Origin: Voacanga thouarsii
Taxonomy: Eukaryota; Streptophyta; Magnoliopsida; Gentianales; Apocynaceae
Direction of reading: 5' to 3'
Length of the DNA stretch: 64,000 nucleotides
Assembly: GCA_026120185.1 (NCBI GenBank)
Contig: JANUWF010002207.1
Coordinates: 124,001 to 188,000, forward strand
Positions 46,915-57,777 of the stretch are shown piece by piece (the first letter of the stretch is position 1; every line of letters starts with the position of its first letter). Both the position numbers and the translations under genes were made by a program. The notes under the pieces were generated by a model. The model searched no databases and was not told where the DNA came from. It saw only the letters and a program-made list of their open reading frames with translations.

Positions 46915-48850
46915 TGTGAAACCCCAGTCGAAACCAACCTTAGAGTGAGGGGGTTGGGATGCATATCATATTTTATTTCACGGTTAAATATATTCTCATA
47001 TGAAATTTTATGTGTTCTGGATTCGAGTTTTATTGTCTTGAAGTCTTGTTGGTAAGTATTGTGGGAGAGGGGCAAAATGGTAATTTTTGCCCGAGGTGAA
47101 AATAAGGAGATAGATTGTGGATTGAATAGGAAATAATTTTTCTAGAAATAGCAATAAAGTTGTTGTGGTTGACTGGTTACAGCCTTGGAATTAATTCTTG
47201 AGGTCTAAGGTTCAAAGTCCATCGTAGAAGCTTTAGCTTGAGTAAATTTTATTTTGCTTAGGAAAGGATGGTTTCGGCCTTAAGGGCCTAGATTAATGTG
47301 GTGATGATGTTCTAGGAGAGACATGATGGAAGTAACCTCATTCCACTCCTTTTACTCTTCTTGAAATTCTTATAGGGAAAATCATTCTCCCTTGATATTT
47401 AGTTTTCCTTAGTTTCAACTTATTGGTTTGATCAAGATGTTCTAGCCTTTTTCTTTCCAGAAAATTCAGTAGAGTGCTGAGGTCTTTTAGGATCAAAATG
47501 TCTTGGCAAAAGACTTCTTTTGGTTTGGAAAATATGGTAGATTTGTGGGAGAATTCAAGAGGAAAATTCCTCTTGAAAGCTTGTTGAAAATTTTCCTCTA
47601 TCTTAGTTCATCTATCTTCATGGAATTAGCTGAGATTTTCCAGCTTGTTGTACCTTCAAAAGGTCGAAAATTCTAGCTCACATTCCCTCCCAAATGCTTC
47701 CAGAAAAATGGTCTTTAGGATCAGTTTGAAACCTGAAAATTCTTGGCCAATTTCGGACTGCACAAGCTGGAGCAAAGCAGGAAAAATTCCTGTACGAAAA
47801 TCAGCTTTAGGAGCTCAAAACCAAGCTGTTTTCTCCCAGATTTTGTGCAGCACCTTAGCTATGTTTTTCCTCCATAAAGAAGGCTGGAAACCAGCCTTGA
47901 ATACCCCTAAAATCCCCTTCAAAACTCGCTGCAAATCTGCTGGAAATGGCAGACGAAAATTCTGCCAGAAAATTTCTGTTCAGCGAAATTTCTGTGCAGA
48001 ATTTTTGTCTAGCTTGTTTCCTATTTTGTTCCAACCGAAAACCCCAACCTACTTTTCTCAAAACCTCCCTTAAACCTTCATTAACAAAGCTCCATTGTTC
48101 CCTGAAGCTTCTGCACGAAATTCCCTCCATGGCTGACCGAAAATCCCTCAACCAAATCCCTGCAATTTAGCTTGATTACTTTCCAAAATTTCAGCCATCT
48201 TGTTTAACAACTTTCGATAAAATTTTGCTCAATTGATCAGACATCTTCTCCACCATTGTGCACCTTAGTTTCAGCCATCACAAGCCTCCTTTAACCAGCT
48301 TTAATTCCCCAGAAAAGCTGCACAATCCCGTCGGCCATAGGAGACTTCAAGCTGTCCAAACAAATCAAGATATTCTTAGGATATCTACTTTCCAAATTCA
48401 CTTCCCAAAAATATTCTTCAAGGATTGTAACAACTAACCTTTCCTTTTCCCTTCCAAATCAGAGAATCAACTCCCTAAACCCTACTAGAATTCGGTCAGG
48501 CCTATTCCCACAGAAAATCAGCAGATACACAAACTCTCTCTCACTCTCTCGATTTTTTTTCAAGCAACAAGGACACACACACACTACACCAAGAATACCT
48601 ACTTCTTCTCTACACCTAATACCCCTCCAAACCACCTTAAACCCTCACGAAAATCTCTAGATTTAGTCTACTCATTGCTGTGAATCCATCAACACCAATA
48701 TTAACATCAAACTCCTCCAAACATCTTGCTACTTCGGATCAAAGCAGAAATTTCTGGACAAGAACATCTTCAAGGTAAACTCACTCTATCAACATCATCC
48801 TCTCCAAACTTGATCTCTAATGATAACCTATATGAATAATCACACTAATG

Positions 48851-48893
<43 letters not shown>

Positions 48894-51195
48894 GGACCGA
48901 AATTCTCTCTCTTGGCCAAATGGTCTCTTCCTCCATGGCCATGCTTTCGCTATATTTCTTGAACAAAATTAGCCATCTAGGAGTTGAGATCTTCTCTAAA
49001 CTCCTTCAAGTCATTCATCAATCAAGTAAGTACCTTCAATCCTCTTTTTCAAAATTTAGAATCATGTCTCTAGGTTGATGAATGGCGATGGGTTTGTGTA
49101 TGTGATGTTGTTGATTGAAGCATGAGTATAGGTATGATTGTGAAGGAGATGGGATTTATGTATGGAAGGATTATATTGGTGGATTTAATGATGAGTTGAG
49201 ATTTGATGCATGTCATAGGTAGTATTTGTGATGAAGCATGCTAGAGATTATGTCACCATTGGTGAATAGGATTTATATGCATGATTACATTTTGAAGCCA
49301 TGATCATGTTTATGCTAGTAGAGGTTAAATCATGTAATAATAAATTTAGATCTATGCCTATGTGCAAGACTTGGATGATTTGATGAATTGAAGGATTGAG
49401 TATGGTCTTGATTATGGTTGACCATGGAATCTTGATCATGATCTAATTGTCCCTAAGCAAATTTTATTTCATGAATAAAATATTTACTAATAATTTTTGC
49501 TAAAGAATTTCGAAAACCCTAGGAATGGTAGATTTGGAATTATAATATATGTAAAGGATATTTTAGTCAAATAAATAATGATTTTTCAAGAAAATAAAAT
49601 AAATAAATATTATTTAAAATAAAGAAAATTAATTAAAGCCCTTATGGAAAATATTTATACTTAATAAAATATTTAGTAGATCAAAACCCTTAAGGATTTA
49701 CTTATTATTTTCCAAGAAAGACTTATTAAATTTAATCTTAACTAGTTTTAGCTATCAATTATTTTCTAACAACTAAGCTATCATTAAATCACTATTTTAC
49801 CTAGTACCACCTATGACTCTTGATAAAATAAACTCTAAATTTTCCTTAACAAGATGTAAACTTTCAACTTATTAGAATTTATTTCCTAATCCATTAATTA
49901 TTTTAAATAACAAATTAAACTTAGCTTATAAACCTATTCAATTATTGTTTTGCCTTAAAGCTTGGGACACTAGGATCATGGTAGTAGTGAATTGAGTTGA
50001 TTTAAAATTGAGGAAGTGGATTGTAGCTTGAATCTGATTAAGATTTTTATTTGCCCATGTGGGGTTAGGTCAGCTGTTCGAGACCTTGTTGTTGTGAGCA
50101 AGAATCAGGTAAGCTCCTGCATAAAACCTATCAATGTGAAATGTTTTCTTATGGCAAGCTAAATATGGAGTGTATGGACACTCATTTATTTGAAGGCCAT
50201 TGAGGGTTGAATTCATCTTTATTTCAAACGCTGGAATTATTCAAAAGTTAATGAGCAGATTTTCCAAACTCGAAACTCTTTCTAAAATTGATTTCGCTCA
50301 AAACCTTGGAAACCCTCAAATTGCTATTTTCATGCAGAGCAATGCTCTGTTCATTTTATCCCAAGTGGGAAACGTTGTTGAGTACTCAATAAGGGTGGGC
50401 TACTAGGACTAGTCTTTGAAAGGTTAGGGTGAGTCTCTCAGTAGGTGGCCACCTCTGAGGGGTGAGTCCTTCCTGGATAAGATGCCAGTTCCAGTGAGTC
50501 GTGCCGGTCTGAGCTAGCAGTTTATTTTGTTTCAGTCAAGTGACTGTGTTTTTGCCAGAATGGACACCCGGTGGTTGTTTGGGTAATAGAAAAGGAGGAG
50601 TATCTTGCCAAGTAGGCCGATTACCTACTTTTGTCAGTCTACACAATGTGTTAGGCATTCTGACCGGTTATGGGGCCCAACGTGTGGTAACCCATATCCC
50701 TTTCTTCCGAGTGGTTGATTTCATTACTTATGCATGGCTAGAAGAGCCAAAACGCCACTCTTGCTTTTAACTAATGTTTTCTTTGCTTGCCAATGTTTCT
50801 CTTACAAAGATTTCTCACTTTGCATCCACGAACTGTTTCCACTAAACACCCAAAGCACACACGGACTTACTGAGATTTCTGTCTCACCACCTTTTATCAT
50901 GATTTCAGGTTGATCCTGTTGTGGGTGAGTAGCTACATTGGAAGAGAATGTGTTTTTTTTTTTTTTTTTTATGTACTACTTTGGGGAGACGAGTGTGGAT
51001 GATTTTAATTATGGTTTTTATTTTGGGATTTCATGGATGTACCTTTGAAGTATTTTGGGTTGTAATAAATTCTTTTTAGTTTGAGTATTATTTATTTTTG
51101 CAATTTTATTTGTGACGTAGTTATAAAGACCCCTTGTCCTTTGGATGGGGCGACATCCCCGGCCCTGGCGGGCCTAGGTCATCCGGGGTGTTAGA
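46915..51195 (+). repeat. Solo LTR of the T3 subfamily (4281 bp)
   Basis: Starts TGTGAAACCCC, ends GGTGTTAGA. It is flanked by identical AGTTA (46910-46914 and 51196-51200). The start CCAGTCGAAACCAACCTTAG is shared with the T3 3' LTR at 60731. Contains A/B boxes (47166-47220), hairpin (47880-47898), donor (48774/48775), TC microsatellite (48854-48892), palindrome (50378-50389), acceptor (50908/50909), an 18-T run (50953-50970) and terminal hairpins (51129-51176). ORFs 47645-48073 and others are LTR sequence. Confidence 0.95.
47166..47220 (+). promoter_or_regulatory. tRNA-like A box/B box pair in the solo T3 LTR
   Basis: A box TGGTTGACTGG; B box region AAGGTTCAAAGTCC (one extra base). Offset 251 bp. 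The most altered of the four copies. Confidence 0.4.
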
Positions 51196-51979
51196 AGTTA
51201 GGTGACAAGAAAAAAAAGCTATACAATGTATTCTGCATATCAAATCAATAAAAGACATTCGTTATCTTTCAATTTGTTTATTCCATATGTTCATTTATAT
51301 AAAACTGTGAAGTAAAGTCCTAAGTAAAGTACTGTGTTAAGAAAATCATGATAGAGATCGTGATTTGAGGTTCCTACTATACTAGAATATATTTGTTCTT
51401 AAATCTTCCTTAGTCATAGTATTAATTAGATATGACATTATTAATACGTTAAGATTAGCACGTGTTATACTTATTGTTTTCATCAAGCACTGCTTCTCAC
51501 ATCCGTGAGTATTGTGATACTCGAAGTTAACACATGGATGCTTATTACTTGAACAAGTGTATTGGATGACCTAACTATGGGATAATGAAATGGATAACTA
51601 TTTAGTGTCAGTGATAGAATCTCACCATAGAAAATAAGCAAGTATCCTTAGACTTGAGAACTCCAAAGTACTTTGTTTGCTAAGCATTCTATTTCGATTC
51701 CAAGCTCTAGAGTCCTTAGAAGACTGCTTATGGGATCGACATTGGGTACAACGTGAAGTAAACAAATGTAGTTCACAGCGTCAATTAATGATTTACCACT
51801 CCTAATAGTAGGAGCGAATATCTCAATGCCACTTGTAGGAATCATTACTCAAAAAGTCCTTGGCCGAGGCAACAATGTATTGGAAATAGTTCCAATTGAT
51901 ACATATAATGAGTTTGAATTCTGGAAACAAGTACTAAAATTTTCGGGCCTTAATTAATTAATATTCTGGTGGGAGTTGA

Positions 51980-52256
51980 CACTAAATTTTTTTGAGTAAT
52001 TTGAAACTTTTTTGAAAAAGAAAATAAAAATATTACACTGAATTAACTTCTTCAATCTCGACAATTGTTTATTCATAAGCTATTCTAAGTTGAAGACAAA
52101 CCGCTATGGTGAAATTGGTAGACACACTGCTCTTAGGAAGCAGTGCTAGAGCATCTCGGTTCGAGTCCGAGTGGCGGCATGTCATCTATTAAAAAAGATA
52201 AATAGATCCTATAATGAATTCAACTCCCAATTTCTATTTAATTATTTCCATACTCT
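51980..52256 (+). other. Plastid-derived DNA (NUPT) in the Copia-2 LTR
   Basis: Contains a near-complete plastid trnL-UAG with flanks that look like the rpl32-trnL spacer on the left (CATAAGCTATTCTAAGTTGA just before the gene) and the trnL-ccsA spacer on the right (AAAAAGATAAATAGATCC). The core 52060-52230 is secure; the outer limits are estimates from memory of plastid sequence. It is an intracellular transfer now sitting in retrotransposon sequence. Confidence 0.75.
52100..52179 (+). pseudogene. trnL-UAG: Plastid trnL-UAG (tRNA-Leu) copy in nuclear DNA
   Basis: An 80-nt tRNA-Leu with long variable arm. Anticodon stem CTGCT/AGCAG (52127-52131, 52139-52143), loop CTTAGGA with anticodon TAG at 52134-52136, T arm CTCGGTTCGAGTCCGAG, acceptor strand TGGCGGCA. 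Two differences from the plastid gene as I know it: the first base G is A, and GACACGCTGC reads GACACACTGC. Both are G-to-A changes, usual in decaying nuclear plastid DNA. The plastid promoter context is absent in the nucleus, so it is most likely not expressed. Confidence 0.92.
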
Positions 52257-53285
52257 AAACCAAATGAAATATTGTATGGTGAAAGGATTTTATTGTATTG
52301 AGGTTTCGCTAATGAAAGGGTCATGTCAAGCCACTTGATTTTTTGGACTGTTGGGTGATCATGATATATTACTAGATTCCGCTCATGATTTGCAAAACAT
52401 TGATTGATTAATTAAAGAAATAGTAAATTTAATCTAAATTAATTCTAATTAATAAAAGGATTATTAATTCTATTATGATAGAATTAATTCATATTTGCTA
52501 CCACTTGACTAGAAAGCCTAATAGGTAACATACAATAGAGGAATTGGTACTCAAAATTTTATTTGATAATATTATAGGGTTAATTTTTGAGAAAAAATAG
52601 TCATTATGGGATAATTATAAAGTGTTAAAATTATTTTGGGTTGAATTGTGATTATTAAATCCCTATAGGTGAATTATAAACTTGTTATAATTCATAGGGC
52701 CTAATTGCAATCCCTAAAATTTCTAAGCCCATAATTGAAAAGAGGGGAAAAATGAAATTTATTTGTTTCCTAAAAGGAAATAAGAAACTTACGTGTTCTT
52801 TTTCCTTTCTTATGGCGATTATTTTGTGGAAAAGAAAATTAGTTTACTATTCATAAAATAGGGAATTTTATTCTCTATATATATGAAAATTACCGCCGTA
52901 AGATAACATGATTTTTTTTCAACACATGCATAGAAAGTTTTTTCTCTTCTTCTTTTCTTTTTGAAAGAAAAGAAAAATAATTTCTTCCAAATCAAATTAA
53001 TCATAAAGCTACCAAGCATTAATCTAGTAGTATAGATTTTGGTGGTTTTTAATACATTCTTCGTGTGGATCAATATTAGAAAATTTTCTATTCTTGGAAT
53101 TTGGTGGCACGTTTAAATCGACTTTTGAACGGGATTCACGTAGAAGAAAAACTTTGAAGTTGCGTTTTTGAGGTAATTAATTTTTTTCCATTCTTATGAT
53201 TCGTTTAATTATATATGAGTGATCCTTTACGTGGATTTTGTTTTATTTTTCCACTACATGTAAACTGGTTTGCATGATCGAAGTC

Positions 53286-54024
53286 TTATAATATTGACCC
53301 CAAGAATAATATTGCTAAAGCAATATATCCGACATACATGTGAAACGATAGAAATACCCCTCTATGTAGCACTCATCAATGAGATTGGATAAAGGTACTA
53401 ACATCCATTTCAAAGACATCTAGCATCCTTAGATCTCTGGTCTGATAATCCATGACTCACTTGAATGTAGTTGCTTATTGTTAGAAGCTCCCAAAAGCAC
53501 ACATTTTATAGACACGTTCCCAGGGCCCTGGATCATTAGATTGTCTTGGACAATCACAATGGAGTGATTTAACTTCACTAAGTAAAGCATAAAACCACTG
53601 TTGCATAAGTCCATCTTAACTAACTAGAGTAATACACCTAACATACAAGGATAGTGATCTAACAAAAGAAATCTCACCCATCATACATCAAAGTATAAAA
53701 CCCTAGCTTCGTGAGACTACCAACTCATACTCAAGTATGAAGGTATCCGTCCACACTATAGCAGTAATAGTCTGGTCTCTATAAATATAGTACTTTAAGT
53801 GAGTACAATATTACAGGTCCATTCCTACGTATTCGAAATACACTTATGCCTATGATGTGAGTGAACTACTCATTGATTTAAGGTAAACCATTCCTCATTA
53901 GAAATCATGGCATAGTAGTCTTACCTTGATGAAATGCTCAGTTCCATCAAATGACTAAGAACTCAATTTTACTTGTATAACAAGAACCCATGGTCTATAC
54001 CTTACTGCGAAGAGAAACCCAACA
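53286..54024 (-). repeat. Reversed fragment of a Copia-1-like LTR
   Basis: On the minus strand it follows the first ~740 bp of the Copia-1 LTR: TGTTGGG start, AAGGTATAGACCATGGGTT, AATGGTTTACCTT, GAGTATGAGTTGGTAGTC, GATCCAGGGCCCTGGGAA, and the last block GGGGTCAATATT equals 2733. It is cut by T3 sequence at 54025 and joins the Copia-2 LTR at about 53286. The 53429-53614 reading frame is not a gene. Confidence 0.8.
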
Positions 54025-54293
54025 TGTAACACCCAGCAACCTAGGCCAGCTAGGGCCGGGGATGTCGCCCCGTCCAAAGGACAAGGGGTCTTTATAACTA
54101 CGTCACACAAATGAAATAGCGGAATAAAAATGATACTTGAACTTAAAATTTATTACATACCAAAAATCATTCCAAGAATAAATCAAAGAATACCAAAAAA
54201 AAAAATAATAAATCCAAAACAAAATTTATCCACTCTTATCTCCCCAAAACATTACACAAGATAAATTATCAGAAAATCTTCCAAGTAGGTAAT
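54025..54293 (-). repeat. Left arm of the inverted repeat in the T3 5' LTR
   Basis: Reverse complement of 55151-55412 with scattered differences; outer end TGTAACACCC, inner end CTTCCAAGTAGGTAAT paired with ATTGCCTTCTTGGAAG. Confidence 0.85.
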
Positions 54294-54541
54294 AACACAC
54301 CAAGAACACCTACTCATTCCTTTCACCTAATACCCCTCTAAATCACTTCAAACATCTTCTAAAATTTCTAGATTGAGTCTACTCACTGACGTGAGTCCAT
54401 CAACACCATTTTTAACATCAAACTCCAAGATCCAACTTGCTAGTTTGGATAAAAAAAACCAGAAATTTTGTGAAGTACTCAAGAACACCTTCAAGATAGG
54501 TTTGTTCTAACAACTTCATCTTCTCTAATCATGATCTCTAA

Positions 54542-54583
<42 letters not shown>

Positions 54584-55412
54584 TAAACATGCAAATGCTC
54601 TCTCTCTCTCACTCTCTCATGGCCGAATTTCTCTCCTCTTGGCTTAATGGCTTCTTCTCCAATGGCCATGCTTCCTTTATCTTCTTTGGATGGATTTAGA
54701 CATCTAGGAGTTGAAACTTATTCAAAACTCCTTCAAGTTAATCATCAATCAAGTAAGTCCCTTCAACCGTTCTTTTAAACTCTAGATTAATGTCTCTAGG
54801 GTTATGTTGATAGAAGGTAGATTGTGGATAGGATTTGAGTATGTATTCTGGAGATTTTAGCATGAATATATGTATGAAAATGAAGGAGATGGGATCTATG
54901 CATGGATGGATTATCTTGGTTGATTGTATGATGATTTGAGGTTTAATGTATGTCTCCATGTCATAGGTAGTATTGGTGATGAGGTATGCTAGAGATTATG
55001 TCACCTTTGGTGAATATGATTTATATTCATGTTGGATTATTGAAGCCAAGATCATATTTATGCTAGTAGGGGTTTAGGTCATGTTTTGATAAATTGAGAT
55101 CTATGCTTGTATGCATATTTTGGATGATTTGATGAAGTGAAGGAGTAGCTATTGCCTTCTTGGAAGATTTTCTGATAATTTATCTTGTGTCATATTTTGG
55201 GGAGATGAGAATGGATAAATTTTATTTTGGATTTATTTTTTTGGTATTCTCGGATTTATTATTGGAATGATTTTTGGGATGTAATAAATTTTAAGTTCAA
55301 GTATCATTTTTATTCCACTATTTCATTTGTGTGACCTAGTTATAAAGACCCCTTGTCCTTTGGACGGGATGACATCCCCGGCCCTGGCGGACCTAGGTAG
55401 CGAGGTATTACA
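54025..55412 (+). repeat. T3 5' LTR, rearranged into an inverted-repeat form
   Basis: 54025-54293 is the last ~265 bp of the LTR in reverse (TGTAACACCC... hairpin block reversed). 54294-55150 is the LTR middle in forward orientation (matches 62386-63275). 55151-55412 is again the LTR end, forward. So about 1.66 kb at the LTR start and 1.5 kb before the end are missing. The predicted splice donor reads AAG|ATAGG here (GT lost) and the acceptor is deleted. (AT)n at 54543-54580 and TC run at 54599-54619. Confidence 0.85.
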
Positions 55413-55434
55413 AGTGGTATCAGAGCCTAGGTTT
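55413..55434 (+). promoter_or_regulatory. T3 primer binding site (tRNA-iMet)
   Basis: AGTGGTATCAGAGCCTAGGT follows the LTR end; the core TGGTATCAGAGC (55415-55426) is a perfect match to the initiator tRNA-Met site. Confidence 0.95.
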
Positions 55435-55510
55435 AAGCAATTAATGAAAGCATATGCATTATTTATTTAAGTTTAAATCTTTATATAACCTATCTTGTTG
55501 ATGCTGTAGG

Positions 55511-56008
55511 ATGGTTAGGATGCTTTGGACCGTGAGGAAAGAGCAGCAGTGGCACCCGCCTATCCCTATATACCCGGAGGACCTTCCTATTCCTCAGCCT
55601 GCCCCTTAGCTCGTTATCCCTATGGAGGATAACAGTGATGATGAGGTTAACCAAATGGAGGATAGCAATGATGACGAGATCCTGATCCATGAGCCACCCC
55701 TAATCCCGGTGATAGACATAAGCTCAGATAGTGAGGATGAGGTGATGATAGTGGAGCATGAACCCCACCCTCCTAATCTCGAGGTGGACTTAGCAGCAAA
55801 TAGTGATGACCCGGGGGAGATAGACTATGAGTCTCCACCCAGGCCATCTTTCCTTTCTTCTTTCAGCCGAGTTAAGCCCGGGGAGAGTTCTTGGTGCCTT
55901 AGGAAGGAGCCAATGAAGGGATTTGCTAGCAGGGATGGGGTGAATTTTTCTAAGAACTCGGGTGGATGGTTGTATGAGGCTGATGATGAGTATTCTGATA
56001 AGGACTAG
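55511..56008 (+). pseudogene. T3 pre-gag acidic ORF (166 codons, one stop)
   Basis: ATG at 55511 (MVRMLWTVRKEQQWHP), a single in-frame TAG at 55607-55609, then open to the stop at 56006-56008. The first 35 residues are basic and proline-rich, the middle is acidic (NSDDEVNQMEDSNDDEI; VIDISSDSEDEVMIVEHEP), the end carries GGWLYEADDEYSDKD. It starts about 85 bp after the primer site and ends 250 bp before gag. It is less damaged than gag or pol in the same element. T1 has an acidic ORF in the same place. No domain recognised; possible roles are an accessory protein or an upstream ORF that affects gag translation. Confidence 0.6.
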
Positions 56009-56259
56009 AGGACTAGGAGTTACTTCCATTTGGGTGTTTATTTGTTTATTGTTTTCAAGAACTTTTATGTCAAGGATTTTTAATTCTGCTTTCCATCAAA
56101 ATTTCAAATCTACGCAAATCCATTTTCGAAAGAGAATTTATTCCTTAGCTAAAATTTACATCCGCTTTCTGTTTACATCTATTTGACTCTGCATGCAAGT
56201 ACAACTAATATAATTTGACCTTTAAATGCATACACTTATCATCCGGGGTGTGGTTTTGA
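56009..56259 (+). other. Gap between pre-gag ORF and gag
   Basis: About 250 bp, AT-rich, no coding potential beyond short shadows. The end (TTTGAATGGCACCCAAATG) leads into gag. Confidence 0.6.
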
Positions 56260-57303
56260 ATGGCACCCAAATGTCGTGCAACTTCAGCAGGTGAAAGGGT
56301 ACCGGAAGTCGATCTAGAGGCACCGGAAGTAGAAACAGCCCAGATGCAAGTACCTAACCGGGGTGAAGGGAATAGTCCAAATATGGGATCGGGGTCTGAA
56401 ATTCCAGTTGATGTGACCATGGGTCAGGCATTCAGTAAGATGGCCGAGATTTTACAGTCGATGACCGAGCGTCAGAACCTAAGGGGTGAAGACGAAGCCT
56501 TAGAGCAGTTCTTGAAGTTTTAACCACCCACCTTTATAGGCGAAGCGGAACAAGACCATAAGGGCGAGTAATGGGATGAGCAAATTGAGGATATATTCAC
56601 CACACTCCAGTACACCGAGGAGCGGATGGTTAAGCTTGCAGCTTTCTAATTTAGAGGACTAGCTCGGGCGTGGTGGCAGCGGGTCCAGGACGACTAGGAG
56701 ATGGACGAGCAGGAATGGACGTGGTCCAACTTCATTGAAGCTTTTAGGGCGGAGTACATCCCGCAGTGGATTGTGGAGAAGTGAGAAGACGAATTCCTGA
56801 ATCTGAGGCAGGGAAGCTTGTCGGTAGCCCAGTACGCGGCCTGGTTCACTCAGTTGTCCAAATACTGCAAGCGATTGGTGGACAATGAGCAGAATAGGAT
56901 GAGGCAGTTCGTCAAGGGGCTGAGACCGGAGCTGAGGAAAGCATTGGCACCTGCTCCACCGATAACCTATTCGGGGGCTTTTGACGTAGCTACTCGAACG
57001 GAAAATGAGGATCGCAGGAAGATGGTGGTAAAACCCTTCCAGCCGCAGGGTCACTTTCTGAGACCGCAACCGCATAGACAACTCGCCAATCACCAGTGGC
57101 AAAATCGGGGGAAGTAAGCCCGGACAGTACCGAGTGGGTCTGCCCCGAACCTCCCATCTTGCAAGCAGTTTGGAAGGAAAGGTCACACCGAGAAGAATTG
57201 TTGGTCCAAGGGTGGTGAGAGAAAGTGCTATCACTGTGGCGACCTGAGCCACCTGAGGAACACCTGTATTTGCTCTCAACAGAGAGGAAGCTGGGGCCAA
57301 TGC
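56260..57303 (+). pseudogene. T3 gag: capsid and double zinc knuckle
   Basis: Starts with MAPKCRATSAGERVPEV. Capsid-like part: GLARAWWQRVQDD (the WW of Ty3/gypsy gag), EWTWSNFIEAFRAEYIP, SLSVAQYAAWFTQLSKYC, RMRQFVKGLRPELRKAL. Nucleocapsid: CKQFGRKGHTEKNC, then CYHCGDLSHLRNTC at 57226-57267, a complete C-X2-C-X4-H-X4-C knuckle. In-frame stops at 56521, 56569, 56647, 56695, 56782 and 57115. The first open stretch is 56260-56520; the longest clean one is 56818-57114. Gag would form the virus-like particle and bind RNA. Confidence 0.92.
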
Positions 57304-57307
57304 AGCG

Positions 57308-57777
57308 GTGGTAGAAGGTACGTTCACTATTCAAGGACGTTCCGTTAATGCATTGATTGATCCTAGCTCTACTCATTCCTATATAAGTAAGTTGTGTTCA
57401 TGTCATATGGGTTGGGATGGAGTAGAATTACCTTACGCTTTAGTGGTGAGCACACCTCTAGGGAAAATGGTGCAAGCAGATCGGTATGTAAAAGAGTGTA
57501 AAGTTAATGTGGGGAGAGAAAGTCTGGAGGGAAATTTGATAGTGTTAGACATTGAGGACTATGACTTGATTTTGGGGATGGACTAGTAAGCCAAGCGTGG
57601 GGCAGGGTAGACTATAAAAATAAGACAGTCCAGTTCGTCAGACCAGGTTGTGATGTATTGGAATTTAATGGAAAAAGGGTGAAAGAACTAAAGTATTTGA
57701 TTGTGGGGGCTAAGGCCCGAAAATTTTTTAATCAAGGGTGTCAAGGGTACCTAGCTTACGTGATAAACAAGCCGAAA
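57308..57777 (+). pseudogene. T3 protease
   Basis: Active-site region ALIDPSSTHSYIS: the aspartate remains but the D-T/S-G triad reads DPS. GKMVQADRYVKECKVNVGRE, DYDLILGMD follow, then a stop and frameshift at 57584. A second open stretch (57658-57888) has GKRVKELKYLIVGAKARK. Retropepsin domains cut Gag-Pol; this one is not active as written. Confidence 0.88.

Larger units (their letters stand above)
44864..53272 (+). mobile_element. Copia-2: 3' part of a Ty1/copia element with nested solo LTR and plastid DNA
   Basis: Linker, RT and RNase H remnants (44864-46678), polypurine tract, and a 3' LTR from 46683 whose sequence is split by a 4.28 kb solo LTR (46915-51195) and carries a plastid-derived insert near 52000-52250. 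The LTR differs from that of Copia-1 (SIRE/Maximus-like in look). Its right end at about 53272 is a guess from sequence character. Confidence 0.75.
46683..53272 (+). repeat. Copia-2 3' LTR, interrupted
   Basis: LTR pieces 46683-46914 and 51201-53272. Typical copia LTR blocks: AAGTAAAGTCCTAAGTAAAG, GTATCCTTAGACTTGAGA, GGGCCTTAATTAATTAATAT, GGGCCTAATTGCAATCCC, TATATATATG after TTTTATTCTC (about 52868). No partner LTR in the window, so the right border is uncertain. The minus-strand frames at 51648, 52819 and 53429 are not genes. Confidence 0.65.

Noticed and set aside
52100..52179. Functional nuclear tRNA-Leu gene
   Set aside because: The sequence and both flanks are plastid-like, the first base of the acceptor stem is changed, and it sits in a decayed LTR.
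56659..57327. 222-residue minus-strand ORF over T3 gag
   Set aside because: It is the antisense shadow of gag; plus-strand motifs (WW capsid motif, CCHC knuckle) decide the strand.
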